NCBI RefSeq assembly: GCF_007750395.1
Contig: NZ_CP036281.1
Location: forward strand, 4,859,001-4,923,000
DNA: 64,000 nucleotides
Direction of reading: 5' to 3'
Source: Polystyrenella longa
Lineage (GTDB): Bacteria > Planctomycetota > Planctomycetia > Planctomycetales > Planctomycetaceae
Numbering within the stretch: the stretch's first letter is position 1; the number at the start of each line of letters is the position of its first letter. The translations under genes and the position numbers were made by a program. Below the pieces are notes generated by a model that saw nothing but the letters and a program-made list of their open reading frames with translations, had not been told where the DNA came from and did not search any database. This document shows positions 45,351 to 54,741 of this stretch, one piece after another.

Positions 45351-46376
45351 TCATAATCCCTCGTTCGGAGTAGCCCTCTGAACGAGGGATTTTTTGTATA
45401 TCGACCTGTCGTTAAGCATCCACCCCAGCAGACCGCAAAAACAGAAACCAAACGCATTCAGCGATCCATGCCAAGAAATCATAGTAGGAATAGAGATCCA
45501 CGCGATTTCATAGAATTCGCCGACCGCATAAACCATCGCCATCGGCATGGAAACCAGAAGTGAGCATGCGGAGATCATCAAAAGCGAAGAAACCAGAGGT
45601 TGATGTCGACGGAACGAGAAAGCGGTGAATAATTGCTGGCATGCAAATGCCATTAACATAGTGCTCAACAGAAGTGCGCTGACACATTCGATAAGGGGAA
45701 AACCAGCAATCCCCAAACCGACCAGAGGAATGCTGGCCAGAATCGACAGGCAGAGAATGTTAAGAGTCGTTGAGGAATATACTTTTTGGAGCTGTGCCAA
45801 TAGAATCGGCAACACCAACCCGGCAAACTGAAAATGCAGAGCAGTTAATAAAATGATTCCCAATGGGAGTCCGAACAAAGATATCTCAAATTTCCACAGA
45901 AAAAGTGACACGGCGGAAACGGGATAATAGAATTGTCCCGCCACGAGTAAACAGAGAGTCGTGCTCCATTGGCGTTCAACCAGACTCGCCAATCCATGCA
46001 GAGAGAACAGCATAGTCAACACTGCGAATGGCACGAGTAATAGCACAATCAACCGCCAATCACTCACTATCAACGCGACGGCCAAAAATGAAAAAGCAGG
46101 AAACCAAACCAGGCGAATCATCCGTAAGAGGAATGGTTCCCACTTTAATTTCGAGGGTTCATCCTTCATCTTATTAAGGACATCACGGAAAGGAATTTCT
46201 GCAAGTGTTCGCGATAAAAGTTCAATGATGATCGGAATTGATAAACCCACACCCGCCAGCAGGATTAACTCGACCAGTTCCAGACGTCGCGATGCGACGA
46301 GCGCTACCCAGATCAAAATAATCAACAGAACTCGTTTGCCGGGAAATCTTCGGGCGGGATTATTTGTGGATGGCAT
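45351..46376 (-). CDS. YndJ-like integral membrane protein
   Basis: 341 residues from ATG 46376 (MPSTNNPARR). The frame stays open further upstream, but that part overlaps the DUF1990 gene and lacks signal or membrane features. About nine membrane segments. LLTALHFQFAGLVLPILLAQL matches the YndJ core histidine motif. In Bacillus, YndJ carries a DUF1990 domain at its C-terminus; here the DUF1990 protein is the separate upstream gene, 49 bp away, supporting the assignment. Function unknown. Its last codons lie in the stem of a plus-strand terminator. Confidence 0.75.
   Translation of the reverse strand: MPSTNNPARRFPGKRVLLIILIWVALVASRRLELVELILLAGVGLSIPIIIELLSRTLAEIPFRDVLNKMKDEPSKLKWEPFLLRMIRLVWFPAFSFLAVALIVSDWRLIVLLLVPFAVLTMLFSLHGLASLVERQWSTTLCLLVAGQFYYPVSAVSLFLWKFEISLFGLPLGIILLTALHFQFAGLVLPILLAQLQKVYSSTTLNILCLSILASIPLVGLGIAGFPLIECVSALLLSTMLMAFACQQLFTAFSFRRHQPLVSSLLMISACSLLVSMPMAMVYAVGEFYEIAWISIPTMISWHGSLNAFGFCFCGLLGWMLNDRSIYKKSLVQRATPNEGL
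45356..45395 (+). terminator. Rho-independent terminator after the BBP7 gene
   Basis: 11-bp stem ATCCCTCGTTC / GAACGAGGGAT (45356-45366 and 45380-45390), 13-nt loop, then TTTTT. The stem is also the last coding part of the convergent YndJ-like gene. Confidence 0.9.
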
Positions 46377-46425
46377 TCGTTCTCTCAGACTAACCAAGCG
46401 GTGGGCGAAACAATTTTCGCCATGA

Positions 46426-47040
46426 TTATTCAGCAGGCACGGGTGAAGGAGGAACTTGGTTTTCGGTTTGAATGGCTCGTTGAATTGCCTCAACCGACAA
46501 TCGCCGGAAGCGTTTTTGAACGCTCCGAAAGTAGGGGGCAGCCAGTCGGGCGAACAGATGATGTGGACGGGAATAGACTTCGATTTCATAACTGATTTTG
46601 CCGCTCGATAGATTGTAGCGGAGTAGAAATCGCTCCTCGCCACAGGCCACGTGCCCCGGCAAAGTGGCATAGGAGAACCCAAATTGGCGTTCCCCATCGA
46701 CTTCGTCATCAATGACTTCGAAAATTCGGCAGGCGTTGTAGGTCCACAAACCTCCGCCCCGGGCGACAATCGCGACGATGTTCCCCACTTCCATCCCCTC
46801 GTGCAGAGGGATTAAGTCCACCATTTCCGGCGGGAACATCTTCCATTCCTGAAAAGCAGCCTGCCCAGTACGAAAATTCTGTTCACCAGCCCCTACCTCT
46901 ACTTTAACATGGTCATGTCGGAAACCCGGCATATCTTCGCGGCTCAACAATGGGTGCCCGTCGTAATTGAAACCGGAGTTCTGAAAGGAATGCAGCAGAC
47001 CCTGAACAGTTTCCCTGTTAGGCCGAGTCAGTTGAAACAT
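46426..47040 (-). CDS. DUF1990 family protein
   Basis: 204 residues. N-terminal FQLTRPNRETVQGLL and HDHVKVEVGAGEQNFRTGQAAFQEWKMFP (the first with the family's charged pattern), then VVAIVARGGGLWTYNACRIFEVID and FGFSYATLPGHVACGEERFLL, which together are diagnostic of DUF1990. No signal peptide. START-like beta-sheet fold is expected; it may bind a lipid or small ligand. First gene of a pair with the YndJ-like membrane protein; the two are fused in Bacillus YndJ. Function not established. Confidence 0.9.
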   Translation of the reverse strand: MFQLTRPNRETVQGLLHSFQNSGFNYDGHPLLSREDMPGFRHDHVKVEVGAGEQNFRTGQAAFQEWKMFPPEMVDLIPLHEGMEVGNIVAIVARGGGLWTYNACRIFEVIDDEVDGERQFGFSYATLPGHVACGEERFLLRYNLSSGKISYEIEVYSRPHHLFARLAAPYFRSVQKRFRRLSVEAIQRAIQTENQVPPSPVPAE

Positions 47041-47221
47041 AAAACTTTTTCCGAAAGAATGGTTCCGATGAATGCGTTCGAGGCATCTCTACTTAAAAGA
47101 CTAACCGCCGTATTTCCTGATGAGTAACCGACGATTTCGCGAATTATTCCTACTCAATGATAGAATCCGAGTTGAACACTCGACACCCCGATCACTTTTT
47201 TCCTCCGGCATTGGAGCCAAC

Positions 47222-48217
47222 ATGCGGTACATCCTGTTACTACTATTGCTGCTGACGATTTCATCGGGTTGTGAAAAACCGGCCGCAGTCCAGAAAGAAC
47301 CTTCTCAAGCCGATGACCTCGCAAATCGACTTCTGAACGAGGAGTTGGACGAACAGCAACGTCGCGACCTCTTCCCCGAGTACCCTCAATTGGCGGCAGA
47401 GATTGTCAGCTCTATGACCAAGGACTATCCCTGGAAAGAGGAAGGTGAGGAGTATCGACGCATTCCTTGGATCTGGCGTGTCTCGGTCAACGCGACCAAA
47501 ACATTGAATGAAGAGGAAATTCGCGAGCTGCTCGAAGTCGGCCTTCCAGAGCTGGGAGAACCTATGGCGGATTGGGAATCGGTAGTCATCGGCGGCGCAG
47601 TCATTAATGGTCTGACCTTAAAAGGGAAATGGCCGCGCGAATTCCTTCGTCCGATTCTCGAACAGAATACCGATCTACTCGAACGCTGGAATCAGATGCT
47701 GGAACAGTCGCTGGAGATGGCGGACGACACCAATGTCAAAACCGGAACCCGGTACGATGCCCTTCGAAATATCGGGATGCTTTCCTGGGAAGAAGGGGGA
47801 GCGAATCTGACAAAATACCTGACGGCCAGCACGGATCCGGAACTCAAACAGGGAGCCATCGGCGGACTGGCCGACATGCATTCTGCGGCGGCGGACAACA
47901 TCCTGCTCTCTGGGTGGGTCCATTACAATGATCAGAATCGGTTCTTCGCCCTGGAGGGAATGCTCCGCACGGCGGACCGATTTCGGCGTCTGAACCAGGA
48001 AATTGAGGCAGGTCGAGTCGATCCCGGATTCCTCTCCGACGATCAAAAACAGAAACTGCTAACTCATCCACATGAGATTACGCGTCAACACGCATACGAA
48101 TTATTAAAGCGACCGGAAGAACTCGCGGGTGAAGTCGGGAAGGAAAAGGAGACTATTCCCCCGATTCCTGAAGCGGAGACAGATTCCGGCGAGGATGCTC
48201 CAGCCGACCCAAATTAG
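47222..48217 (+). CDS. Lipoprotein with helical repeats
   Basis: 331 residues from ATG 47222, chosen because it opens a lipoprotein signal MRYILLLLLLLTISSGC; the frame starting at 47120 gives no such signal. After a charged linker, residues ~60-300 are helical and repeat-like (HEAT-type by eye: NIGMLSWEEGGANLTKYLTAS, AIGGLADMHSAAADNILLSG). The last ~30 residues are acidic and Pro-rich. Predicted membrane-anchored periplasmic scaffold; function unknown. It is followed at once by the initiator tRNA on the same strand. Confidence 0.75.
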   Translation: MRYILLLLLLLTISSGCEKPAAVQKEPSQADDLANRLLNEELDEQQRRDLFPEYPQLAAEIVSSMTKDYPWKEEGEEYRRIPWIWRVSVNATKTLNEEEIRELLEVGLPELGEPMADWESVVIGGAVINGLTLKGKWPREFLRPILEQNTDLLERWNQMLEQSLEMADDTNVKTGTRYDALRNIGMLSWEEGGANLTKYLTASTDPELKQGAIGGLADMHSAAADNILLSGWVHYNDQNRFFALEGMLRTADRFRRLNQEIEAGRVDPGFLSDDQKQKLLTHPHEITRQHAYELLKRPEELAGEVGKEKETIPPIPEAETDSGEDAPADPN

Positions 48218-48270
48218 TAGAAATTCACAAATAACGAAGCTGCAACCCTTTCCGACTGTCGAATTCGCTC

Positions 48271-48276
48271 TATAAT
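48271..48276 (+). promoter_or_regulatory. Perfect -10 box of the initiator tRNA promoter
   Basis: TATAAT ends 15 nt before the tRNA 5' end, the expected place for a -10 element. The -35 region (CTTTCC with a 17-bp spacer) is weak. Confidence 0.65.
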
Positions 48277-48291
48277 CCCTCTCACACAGAG

Positions 48292-48365
<74 letters not shown>

Positions 48366-48456
48366 CTTTTAGTTTGCTCGAAAGCCTCTGTGACTGATAC
48401 TTTTCAAAGTATTCAAAACAGAGCGAGGTTTTCACAACCGGCTTTCGACTTAAAAC

Positions 48457-48498
48457 AAAAAACACCTGTTTGTCACCATGACAAACAGGTGTTTTTTT
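48457..48498 (+). terminator. Strong rho-independent terminator 90 nt after tRNA-fMet
   Basis: Perfect stem AACACCTGTTTGTC / GACAAACAGGTGTT (at least 14 bp, extended by A/T pairs) with loop ACCAT, then a T-run. It bounds a 91-nt stretch after the tRNA that would be part of the precursor. Confidence 0.92.
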
Positions 48499-48953
48499 AC
48501 GCCCATTGGTAACTGCTTATCTAGTATTCCGCATATCCCCTCGCCAACCGGGAGTTCTCCTTGGGTTTCACTAACCCGGATTTTGGCTACTCAAAACAGG
48601 TACTGAGTGACTCTGTATGATCGAAAGTCACCGTGCCCCACTGATTCCTGCCTCCGTCCACAATGTTCTTTTCGGAACTGTCGTAAGTCGCCACCGCCTC
48701 CTGTTAATTGCATCCCACCAGTTATAGTATTAGTTTAGAGCTAGTGAAATTTTCAACTTAGCGGTTGCAGGACACCCAGAATCATGGACATCTCGGCTTG
48801 TGCATCGAGCGTAAAGCTCGCGACACACAACATCGCACAAAAGTACACTTACAGATAAATTAAGGCGACAGACTCGCCTCCTCTTTGATTGTCGTTTCTG
48901 AATCGAATGGCGATATCATATCTTGCTCGTCAGACTGAAATTACGCTGTTCGA
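48499..48953. other. Intergenic region, 455 bp
   Basis: No supported gene. A small hairpin (GAGCGTAAAGCTC, near 48808) is the only structure noticed. Presumed to contain the promoter of the kinase gene. Confidence 0.4.
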
Positions 48954-51755
48954 ATGTGCTCGCAGGTAGAACGAGCTCGCCTAAGCATACTTCTGAACAG
49001 GATGCTCGTCTTGAACCTCTCCTCGAACAATCCAAACCCTCGAAATAATCTCGCCAACTCTCCGTGGATAGCACTGAAGCTCAAAGAATTTAAGGAGGCG
49101 TGGAAACCAGACTCACGCCCATCGATTGAAGAATTTGTCTCCGACTCGAACGGAGATAAACAAAAGCAACTCATTCGGGAACTCGTCTCACTCGAAATTG
49201 AGTTACGAAATAACGCTGGCGAAACACCTGAACTCAAAGAATATGAAACCCGCTTCTCCGAACTAGATATCAATCTGGAAACCATTTTCCTCGCGGGAAA
49301 ACCACCCGAGCTAGATAAAACTCGCTACATGGTTCCCGAGGACAGAGTAGAAGAAACGGTTCTTTTCTCATCAGATACTGGTTTTGATTCGGGAATGGTG
49401 GGAAAAGATACACTCCAAGCGGACACCGATAATCAGACGCGAGAGTGGATTGAAAGCCAGGATCACCTGCAACAGTTCGGTGAATACGTCATTGTCTCCG
49501 AGATCGCGCGAGGAGGCATGGGCATTGTCTATAAAGCGTATCAACTAAAACTGAATCGCCTCGTTGCGCTCAAGATGATTTCACAGGGAGAATTTGCCAA
49601 CCAGCAGGAAGTTCGCCGTTTTCAGTTGGAAGCGGAAGCGGCGGCTCACCTCGATCATCCGGGAATCGTCCCTGTCTACGACGTCGGTGAGCACGATGGT
49701 CGGCACTATTTTACCATGGGCCTAGTGCTGGGCACGAGCCTTAGCGACTCGGTCACATCTCAATTATTATCTCAAATAGAGATTGCCCGCATCGTTATGG
49801 ACATCGCAAATGCGATGTCTTACGCCCATTCCAAGGGAGTCATTCATCGCGATTTGAAACCGGGAAACGTGTTACTTGATCAAAAAAATGATCCGCGAAT
49901 CACTGACTTCGGATTGGCAAAACGAATCGAGGAAGACAGCAATCTCACCGTGACAGGCCAGATTTTAGGAACACCCAGTTACATGCCACCGGAGCAGGCG
50001 ACGGGAATGGCTGAAGAAATGGGCGTCACAGCCGACGTCTATTCCATTGGCGCGATCCTCTACGCGATGCTGTGCGGTCGCCCGCCATTCAAATCATCAA
50101 GTTCGATGGCGACACTCAAACAGGTTCTGGAAGAAGAACCTATTCCGCCCCGAAAGTTTGACTCGAAAATCTCAACCGATCTGGAAACGATCTGCCTTAA
50201 ATGTCTCGAGAAAAATCGAACCCAACGCTATCAATCGGCTCACGAACTTGCTGAAGAATTAAAACGATTTCGCGAAGGGCGGCCCATCACCGCTCGACCT
50301 ATCAGTTCGCTTAGGCGTTTCCGTCGCTGGTGTGGTCGAAATCAAACTGTGGCCGGACTTATCGCCGCTGTGGTGTTCACCATGATATTGGGCTCCGGGT
50401 TCTCCATTTACTTCGGCCTGCTGGCTGAAGGCCGAGCGGAGTCCGCAATTCGCAACGAGCGCATTGCCTCCGAGCAATCGCAACTTGCTCTTGAGGCACT
50501 GACGACGATCATCTTCGACGTCAATTCTCTCTTGCGAGAGATACCCGAGGCGGGAGAAAAACGTCGTAAAATTGTAAAAGAAGCGATTGAAAAACTCGAA
50601 CAAGTTTCAGCCGGATTCGAAAATTCATCCACCGTTACGGCCACGCAAGCGGCCGCCTTGATCAACCTTGCTGACATCTACTCACGACTGGGTGATGAGA
50701 GTGGAGAGAATGCTGCCACTAAATCGCTCGAATTGTACAAGCAGTCTGTCACGTTGTTCGAGCAGGTTGTGGATGTTAACGGGAATCGTGCTCCCGATAT
50801 TCTCTGGAAATACTCCATCGCCCTACAGCGTGTTGCTTCCGATCTCATCGATACTAATAATACTCAGAAGGCGAAAACCTATCTGGATAAATGTATTGAA
50901 TTGCGACTGGAGTTAGCGAACGAGTATCCAGACAATTTCGAGTATGCAACTGGCGTCATCCACGCCTACCTCGAAGAAGGAGAGTTCTGGAATCAGAAAT
51001 CAATGACCAGAAAGGCGCTCGATTCCAATTCGAAAGCGTTGGAGTTGGCCCTGAAATTATTTGACGAGCACCCCGAAAATCGTGATTGTATCTACCTGAC
51101 CATCTACGCTCATTCCAGCGTAGGCAGTATGCACGACCTCCTGGGGGAGAGCGAATCTGCTGAAAAGCATTTAAGGACAGCGTTCGTACTATTCCAGAAT
51201 TCGCCGGACGGGATTTCCCGGGATCAGCAGATCCTGGATACCATCGCCTGGAATCGTGAACTTCTCGGTCATTTATATTATGACGGATTGAAGGATACGG
51301 ATGCGGCCGAGAAGGCATATCAGGAGGGAATTCAGTATCAGCGACAGGCAGTTGATATCGATCCAAACGACATCAAACACAAAAAACACCTGAGCTATGT
51401 TTATGACGCTTTGATTACTTTTTACCAAGGCGAGGGTCGAATCGACAATCTCACAAATGCGATGCAGGAACGAATCGATCTTCGTCGTCCGCTAGTGGAG
51501 CTGGATCCTACAGACGCACAACTCCGTCGTCTGTTGGTAGACAACTACAGAAGACTGGCAGATCAATACGTCCAAATGAATAAATACCAAGAGGCGATCG
51601 ATACTTATCTGGCTGAAAAAGAATTACTACGTTCGCTCCAGGATCAGATCCCAGAGGACTTCGCTCCGGTGATTCAAGCGATCAAAGCAAGCATCAAATC
51701 ATGTGAAAATCTAGCCAGAAATACCGAAGTAAAAAAGCCAACTATTGAAGAGTAA
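48954..51755 (+). CDS. Ser/Thr protein kinase with C-terminal TPR domain
   Basis: 933 residues; an ATG at 49002 (MLVLNLSSNN) is an equal candidate start. Residues ~25-110 hold the conserved planctomycete kinase N-terminal helical module (SRPSIEEFV... LVSLEIELR). Kinase domain ~178-445: EIARGGMGIVYKA, lysine in VALKMIS, IHRDLKPGNVLL, DFGLAKR and GTPSYMPPEQA. Membrane segment at ~467-492 (VAGLIAAVVFTMILGSGFSIYFGLL). The C-terminal ~440 residues are tetratricopeptide-type repeats outside the cytoplasm, probably for protein binding. Typical PknB-like signalling receptor layout; ligand and targets unknown. Confidence 0.93.
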   Translation: MCSQVERARLSILLNRMLVLNLSSNNPNPRNNLANSPWIALKLKEFKEAWKPDSRPSIEEFVSDSNGDKQKQLIRELVSLEIELRNNAGETPELKEYETRFSELDINLETIFLAGKPPELDKTRYMVPEDRVEETVLFSSDTGFDSGMVGKDTLQADTDNQTREWIESQDHLQQFGEYVIVSEIARGGMGIVYKAYQLKLNRLVALKMISQGEFANQQEVRRFQLEAEAAAHLDHPGIVPVYDVGEHDGRHYFTMGLVLGTSLSDSVTSQLLSQIEIARIVMDIANAMSYAHSKGVIHRDLKPGNVLLDQKNDPRITDFGLAKRIEEDSNLTVTGQILGTPSYMPPEQATGMAEEMGVTADVYSIGAILYAMLCGRPPFKSSSSMATLKQVLEEEPIPPRKFDSKISTDLETICLKCLEKNRTQRYQSAHELAEELKRFREGRPITARPISSLRRFRRWCGRNQTVAGLIAAVVFTMILGSGFSIYFGLLAEGRAESAIRNERIASEQSQLALEALTTIIFDVNSLLREIPEAGEKRRKIVKEAIEKLEQVSAGFENSSTVTATQAAALINLADIYSRLGDESGENAATKSLELYKQSVTLFEQVVDVNGNRAPDILWKYSIALQRVASDLIDTNNTQKAKTYLDKCIELRLELANEYPDNFEYATGVIHAYLEEGEFWNQKSMTRKALDSNSKALELALKLFDEHPENRDCIYLTIYAHSSVGSMHDLLGESESAEKHLRTAFVLFQNSPDGISRDQQILDTIAWNRELLGHLYYDGLKDTDAAEKAYQEGIQYQRQAVDIDPNDIKHKKHLSYVYDALITFYQGEGRIDNLTNAMQERIDLRRPLVELDPTDAQLRRLLVDNYRRLADQYVQMNKYQEAIDTYLAEKELLRSLQDQIPEDFAPVIQAIKASIKSCENLARNTEVKKPTIEE

Positions 51756-51780
51756 ACCTCTATTAGACAGAGCAAGTTTA

Positions 51781-52869
51781 CTAGGTGATTAACAGGAATT
51801 CTTTCGATTCAAATTCTCTTCCGTTGATCCGTACCCGGATGTGGTGCGCACCCGGGTAATGCTGTCGGGTTGTTAACGGAGTGAAGCGTTGCTTTTTTTG
51901 AAGCTCGTGGTGTCCGGATTCAAACTCGCGTTCGGTCCATTGGAACACCTTGGGCGCAAGAGTTCCGTTTTTTTTGAGGTAGTCGATTACGTACTCTACA
52001 CGAAGTTTGCACTTCCGTTTCACATGAAACGAAACCGCAAACTCCAACTCATCCCCCAGGTTGATTTCGGTTTGATTTACGGTGAAATCGGTCAGTTCTT
52101 TCACACGCGCGTCATATCCAAATAGAGACAACGCTCGAGGGTGGGATTGTTTGAGCAAAGTTCGGCAGGCGTGTTTGATTATCCAGTCAGTTTCCGAAGT
52201 GAGACCTTGCCAGCGTTCCGCCGTCTCCAGCACCTGCTCCGGATGGTCCTTGGAGATGTCGTTGAGGTTGTTGGCCACACTCTTCTGAACGTATCGCGCT
52301 TCATCTCGTTTCAGGATTCCCAACAGATCCAGCACCGGTTGCGGATCCAGTTTGAAGAGTGGCAGGGCTGGAGCCCAGGGTAATCGCGGTCGGCATCCCT
52401 CGCTTGACAATCGGCGAACATGCTCGTTTTCGTCGATCGCCCAATACCTCATCTGCTGCATCATTCGTTCGGGGTCGTCAAGGATGAAGGGCCGCACGGC
52501 GAATTCGGACGACGAAAAACGAGTGAACCAGGCGAGCGCCGGCAGCGAAGTCTCCCAATCCTGTCGCCCATATAAGGCCACGAATTCGGGAAAGTACAAA
52601 CCCAGGTAACCCGAATTCTTGTCACTTGGCATCCGTTCAATCGCTTCGCCCAGAATCGAAACCGACTCGGGAAAGTCGTCTGGCAGTACCTCGCGAAGGG
52701 AGATCGTGATGTGCGACATCCGCTCTTTGAGTTCTTTCTCTTCCCAACTGGCATCGAAGATCCGTTTTCGGAAATGGACAGGGTTGATCCGAGGGTCGCA
52801 TTCTCTGAGTGTCGTCGCCAGCTTGGCAATGTAATCTCGTGAGTAGTAGTTCTTAAGCGGTTCCGCCAT
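51781..52869 (-). CDS. AlkC-like DNA alkylation repair protein with C-terminal Ig-like domain
   Basis: 362 residues. HEAT-like helical repeat domain ~1-255 with the family core RRLSSEGCRPRLPWAPALPL and YVQKSVANNLNDISKDHP, motifs shared by AlkC and AlkD DNA glycosylases. The C-terminal ~105 residues (KELTDFTVNQTEINLGDELEF, then paired strands to HIRVRINGREFESKEFLLIT) look like the Ig-like domain described for AlkC. AlkC excises 3-methylcytosine and 3-methyladenine from DNA. The order HEAT + Ig fits AlkC better than AlkD. Stands alone, convergent with the TPR kinase gene (25-bp gap). Confidence 0.9.
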   Translation of the reverse strand: MAEPLKNYYSRDYIAKLATTLRECDPRINPVHFRKRIFDASWEEKELKERMSHITISLREVLPDDFPESVSILGEAIERMPSDKNSGYLGLYFPEFVALYGRQDWETSLPALAWFTRFSSSEFAVRPFILDDPERMMQQMRYWAIDENEHVRRLSSEGCRPRLPWAPALPLFKLDPQPVLDLLGILKRDEARYVQKSVANNLNDISKDHPEQVLETAERWQGLTSETDWIIKHACRTLLKQSHPRALSLFGYDARVKELTDFTVNQTEINLGDELEFAVSFHVKRKCKLRVEYVIDYLKKNGTLAPKVFQWTEREFESGHHELQKKQRFTPLTTRQHYPGAHHIRVRINGREFESKEFLLIT

Positions 52870-53260
52870 GGGGACAATCCTAGAGTGATTCAGACAACAA
52901 ACTCGAAACGAGACCTTGGAGAAGACAGGGTTACCATCGATCGGTTACTTGTAAGTGGCAGGGAAACCCTCTTGGAATTCCGCCCATAATAGCGGCGGGA
53001 ACCATCGAACCCCAGCCTTGGTCAGCCTCAAGCTGACGTAGTGAGGAGACGCGAGTGTTAGGCTTGACCGGAAAAGTGAGATCGAGTATCCCTCAATTTG
53101 GATTTCGAGACATTGAAATGCCGGTCCGAGAAGGTGAAATCATCCTCAGGGATGGTCATTTACCAGACGTCATCATATGATTCCATAATCTGCATTACCC
53201 ATTTTCGACCCTGACTGGACCGGGGTCTTTATCAACCGACAGATACGAGAGGAACGTTTC
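52870..53260. other. Divergent intergenic region before clpP, 391 bp
   Basis: Contains a short hairpin GTCAGC-CTCAA-GCTGAC (53021-53037). No trigger-factor gene or coding frame. Presumed to hold clpP and alkC-like promoters. Confidence 0.4.
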
Positions 53261-53884
53261 GTGTTCAATTCTGCGGCCGATTTTTCGCCCCTCAACCCCA
53301 TGAACCAGCGCGCTCGACAATACTCCCAGCAACGACAGATGGGCATTGGCGATTTGCTGCTGGAGAATCGCATCGTCTTTCTGGACGGAGTCATCAATGA
53401 TGGCAGCGCCAACCTGATCGTGATGAAATTGCTCTATCTGCAATCCGAAAACCGTCACCAGGACATCCACATGTACGTCAACTCACCGGGCGGTTCCGTC
53501 ACGGCGACAATGGCGATCTACGATACGATGCAGTATCTCGATTGTAATATCGCAACTTACTGCGTCGGACTGGCCGCTTCAGGCGGTGCCGTGCTGATCG
53601 CCGGTGGTACGGATAAAAAACGATATATCCTGCCGCACGCCAAAATGATGATCCACCAGCCACACGGCCAGGTGGGCGGGCAGGTTTCCGACATTGAGAT
53701 TCAGGCTACCGAGATCCTGAAAACCAGAGAGACCCTCAACGAGATTCTCTCCTCACATACCAAACAACCCATCGAGCAGATTGCCAAGGACACCATGCGC
53801 GACCGCTACCTGACGGCCTCCGAGTCGGTCGAGTACGGTCTCGTGGACGAAGTATTGATCCCCAGTACGAAACAGAAAAAGTAG
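53261..53884 (+). CDS. clpP: ATP-dependent Clp protease proteolytic subunit, first copy
   Basis: 207 residues, starting at GTG 53261 because AGAGGA lies 8 nt upstream. Catalytic Ser107 in VGLAASGGAVL (usual ClpP has AASMGA), His132 in MMIHQPHG, and the Asp region TMRDRYLTASESVEYGLVDE. The handle-helix and NSPGGSV segments are normal. Forms a tetradecameric serine protease chamber with ClpX/ClpA in the cytosol. A second clpP starts 81 bp after its stop. Confidence 0.95.
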   Translation: MFNSAADFSPLNPMNQRARQYSQQRQMGIGDLLLENRIVFLDGVINDGSANLIVMKLLYLQSENRHQDIHMYVNSPGGSVTATMAIYDTMQYLDCNIATYCVGLAASGGAVLIAGGTDKKRYILPHAKMMIHQPHGQVGGQVSDIEIQATEILKTRETLNEILSSHTKQPIEQIAKDTMRDRYLTASESVEYGLVDEVLIPSTKQKK

Positions 53885-53965
53885 TCCTTGTCACGGACGG
53901 GAACCTATTACATCCCGTCGCCGAACTCCAATACAGTTTCCCCTTTCGCAGGAAAGTCTAATCTC

Positions 53966-54562
53966 ATGACTACACTCGTTCCCTACGTGATCGAGAAAAA
54001 TGGCCGCGACGAGCGGGCCATGGATATCTACAGTCGGCTGCTCCGGGACCGGATTATCATCCTCGGCAGTCAGGTCAATGATGACGTGGCCAACAGTCTG
54101 GTTGCCCAGTTGCTCTTCCTTCAGTTCGAAGACGCCGAAGCGGACATCCACTTCTACATCAATTCGCCAGGTGGTTCCATCACCGCCGGTATGGCGATCT
54201 ACGATACGATGCAGTACATCAGCTGCGATGTCGCTACCTACTGTATGGGCCAGGCCGCCAGTATGGGTGCCGTCCTGCTGACCGCCGGTCATCCGGAAAA
54301 ACGGTTCGCATTACCAAACGCGCGTATCATGATCCACCAGCCGCTGGCCGGTATGGAAGGAACCGCGTCGGACCTTGAGATTCACGCCAAAGAGGTGTTG
54401 AAAGTAAAAAAACGGATGAATGAGATTCTTCTCAAACATACCGGACAGACTTACGAGAAGCTCGAAGAAGACACCGATCGTGACAACTTCATGACCGCAG
54501 AAGAAGCCAAAGATTATGGTCTGATCGACAAAGTCATGGACAAGATCGAGCTGCCTAAATAA
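53966..54562 (+). CDS. clpP: ATP-dependent Clp protease proteolytic subunit, second copy
   Basis: 198 residues from ATG 53966 with AGGAAAG upstream; a longer frame from TTG 53888 is less likely. Ser99 in [11 protein letters not shown], His124 in MIHQPLAG and the standard C-terminal Asp region [20 protein letters not shown]. This is the canonical form, close to E. coli ClpP in motifs, whereas the first copy is divergent. Likely cotranscribed with it; the two may form mixed rings as in organisms with ClpP1/ClpP2. Confidence 0.96.
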   Translation: MTTLVPYVIEKNGRDERAMDIYSRLLRDRIIILGSQVNDDVANSLVAQLLFLQFEDAEADIHFYINSPGGSITAGMAIYDTMQYISCDVATYCMGQAASMGAVLLTAGHPEKRFALPNARIMIHQPLAGMEGTASDLEIHAKEVLKVKKRMNEILLKHTGQTYEKLEEDTDRDNFMTAEEAKDYGLIDKVMDKIELPK

Positions 54563-54607
54563 TGGTGCCCCAGTAAAGCGGACGCCGCGACCTGACCACA
54601 GAGAATA

Positions 54608-54652
54608 ATTCCTCCCGGATTTCACGATTTTCATGTGAAACCCGGGAGGAAT
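54608..54652 (+). terminator. Long hairpin at the end of the clpP operon
   Basis: 18-bp stem with one A-C mismatch: ATTCCTCCCGGATTTCAC (54608-54625) and GTGAAACCCGGGAGGAAT (54635-54652), 9-nt loop. The tail CCTCTTTCC is only weakly T-rich, so it may be a terminator or RNA-stabilising hairpin. Confidence 0.7.
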
Positions 54653-54741
54653 CCTCTTTCCATAAAATGGGTTTTGCCGCTATAGTCCCGCTCTCTTCTC
54701 CTCAGATAATTCCCCGGACTGAATCATCTCGCTGCCCACGT

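Noticed and set aside
46377-46769. N-terminal extension of the YndJ-like frame
   Set aside because: It overlaps the DUF1990 gene in another frame and shows no signal or membrane pattern; the start at 46376 opens directly into the membrane protein.
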